Positions 63,327 through 64,000 of a stretch of 64,000 bases of DNA are shown in pieces. The notes beneath the pieces are model-generated. The model was not told where the DNA came from. It searched no databases and saw nothing but the letters and a program-made list of their open reading frames with translations. The position numbers were made by a program, and so were the translations under genes. The DNA is from Bacteroidia bacterium (lineage in GTDB: Bacteria; Bacteroidota; Bacteroidia; J057), in NCBI GenBank assembly GCA_022760475.1, contig JALEFZ010000052.1, positions 152,755 to 216,754 on the forward strand, in the 5' to 3' direction. Within the stretch, counting starts at the first letter, position 1; each line of letters begins with the position of its first letter.

Positions 63327-63346
63327 AAATTTAGCCGAATACGACG

Positions 63347-63895
63347 ATGATTTCACCCTGGGTAGTTGAAGATTGTTTGATCCTGGACATTGCCGATCTC
63401 AAGCGACATGGATACCTTGATGGATTTCAAAAGGGCATCCTTTGCATTGCGGAGGATGGATTCATCCGGGCTAAGTTTCAGGTAACTTCTTACCCCAACC
63501 TCCTCAATCCCTGCATTGAAATCAATTACAAAACCTGGGAGATAGATTCCCTAGCAGGACAAAATCATTCCTATGAAATAGAGTTAGAGAAATTCCGTTC
63601 TAATTTGGGCCTGGGCCATCGCTTTTACTTCCTTTGTCCCTTTTCAGGGGTAAGGTGTAGCAGACTGCACATGCCCCCTGGAGAGGCTGTATTCGCTCAT
63701 AGATCGCATTGGAAAGGCCTATTCTATGAATGCCAGAGAGAGTGCAAGTTTTGGCGCAAGTTCTATGCTATGGATCGCTTACGGGATAAGGTGGAGGCCA
63801 TTGAAAACAGGCCTTACAGGAAATTTCGGTACAAGGGGAAATGGACCAGGGCTTTTTGGAGGATGCTGGCATTTGAGAGGAAATCAAGGCTCTAG
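63347..63895 (+). CDS. Cysteine-rich protein of unknown function in the mobile element
   Basis: A protein of 182 residues, 20 bases downstream of the replication gene. The N-terminal half is beta-rich (GYLDGFQKGILCIAEDGFIRAK, IEINYKTWEIDSLAGQN). A compact centre reads RFYFLCPFSGVRCSRLHMPPG, giving CxxxxxxC that resembles a zinc-binding turn, followed by ECQREC. A basic C-terminus (YRKFRYKGKWTRAFWRML) suggests nucleic-acid binding. I recall similar Cys-Pro-x-x-G-x-R-C patches in hypothetical proteins of mobile elements but cannot name a family. The last 105 bases of the window after it show no further gene. Confidence 0.75.
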   Translation: MISPWVVEDCLILDIADLKRHGYLDGFQKGILCIAEDGFIRAKFQVTSYPNLLNPCIEINYKTWEIDSLAGQNHSYEIELEKFRSNLGLGHRFYFLCPFSGVRCSRLHMPPGEAVFAHRSHWKGLFYECQRECKFWRKFYAMDRLRDKVEAIENRPYRKFRYKGKWTRAFWRMLAFERKSRL

Positions 63896-64000
63896 AATGA
63901 TTTAGACCATGTTTGGAAGGTCTTTTTTAGTTTTTTGAAAAAATGTGAATCGATCAGTTAACTTGATGTTTACCAGACCTCAAGTTATATGCAAACAAAG

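Noticed and set aside
1..64000. CRISPR arrays, tRNA or rRNA genes, and insertion-sequence transposases
   Set aside because: I looked for regular short direct repeats, cloverleaf-like segments in the gaps and transposase motifs, and found none that I can support by eye.

Overview
The window is a chromosomal segment of a Bacteroidota bacterium, probably a marine Cytophagia or Saprospiria-like lineage. The evidence is several TonB-dependent receptors with carboxypeptidase-regulatory-like N-terminal domains, a SusC/SusD pair, two proteins with type IX secretion (T9SS) C-terminal sorting domains, the conserved mutY-ssb-gldE-gldD block, and promoters of the TTTG/TAnnTTTG type used by this phylum. 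I saw no rRNA, tRNA, CRISPR array or transposase. The species cannot be named from the sequence alone.

Layout. Bases 1-12,540 hold a 5'-truncated fatty acid hydroxylase, a lipoprotein, an outer-membrane beta-barrel protein, a very large secreted sugar dehydrogenase/diheme cytochrome/lectin/PA14 fusion, a second T9SS cargo protein and pyrD. Bases 12,600-18,000 hold two tandem paralogous lipoproteins, a nuoN standing apart from other nuo genes, a glycosyltransferase and a WecA-like sugar-phosphate transferase. Bases 18,100-26,300 hold a conserved uncharacterised giant outer-membrane protein, a 1262-residue NtrY-like sensor kinase and a small membrane protein. Bases 26,300-31,300 hold a TonB receptor with a CxxC plug motif, a periplasmic thioredoxin-like protein flanked by GC-rich palindromes, two small genes and a possible gene remnant. 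Bases 31,300-38,300 hold a housekeeping block: rng, a 30-residue mS38-like ribosomal protein, a TPR protein and HU on the minus strand, divergent from mutY, ssb, gldE and gldD. Bases 38,300-48,000 hold hpd, a TonB receptor followed by a LytS/LytTR two-component pair, a MarR regulator and two tandem M43-type metalloproteases.

Bases 48,000-60,000 look like a carbohydrate-utilisation locus: a GH3 glycosidase, an aldose-epimerase-like protein, a non-canonical Nramp-family transporter, a FadR/GntR regulator, an SDR oxidoreductase, SusD and SusC. A tandem inverted-repeat motif with core TTGGTGAACCAA lies upstream of both the Nramp-like gene and susC, at the same internal spacing, and matches the general form of FadR-subfamily operators. 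Related half-sites sit in the GH3/epimerase divergent promoter. I infer a local regulon whose substrate is a sugar, possibly a uronate-containing glycan. No polysaccharide lyase is in view.

From 60,600 to the right edge there is an integrated mobile element: a tyrosine recombinase lacking the usual first catalytic arginine, an excisionase-like HTH protein, a replication initiator resembling filamentous-phage gene II/X proteins, and a cysteine-rich protein of unknown role. Its right end lies outside the window.
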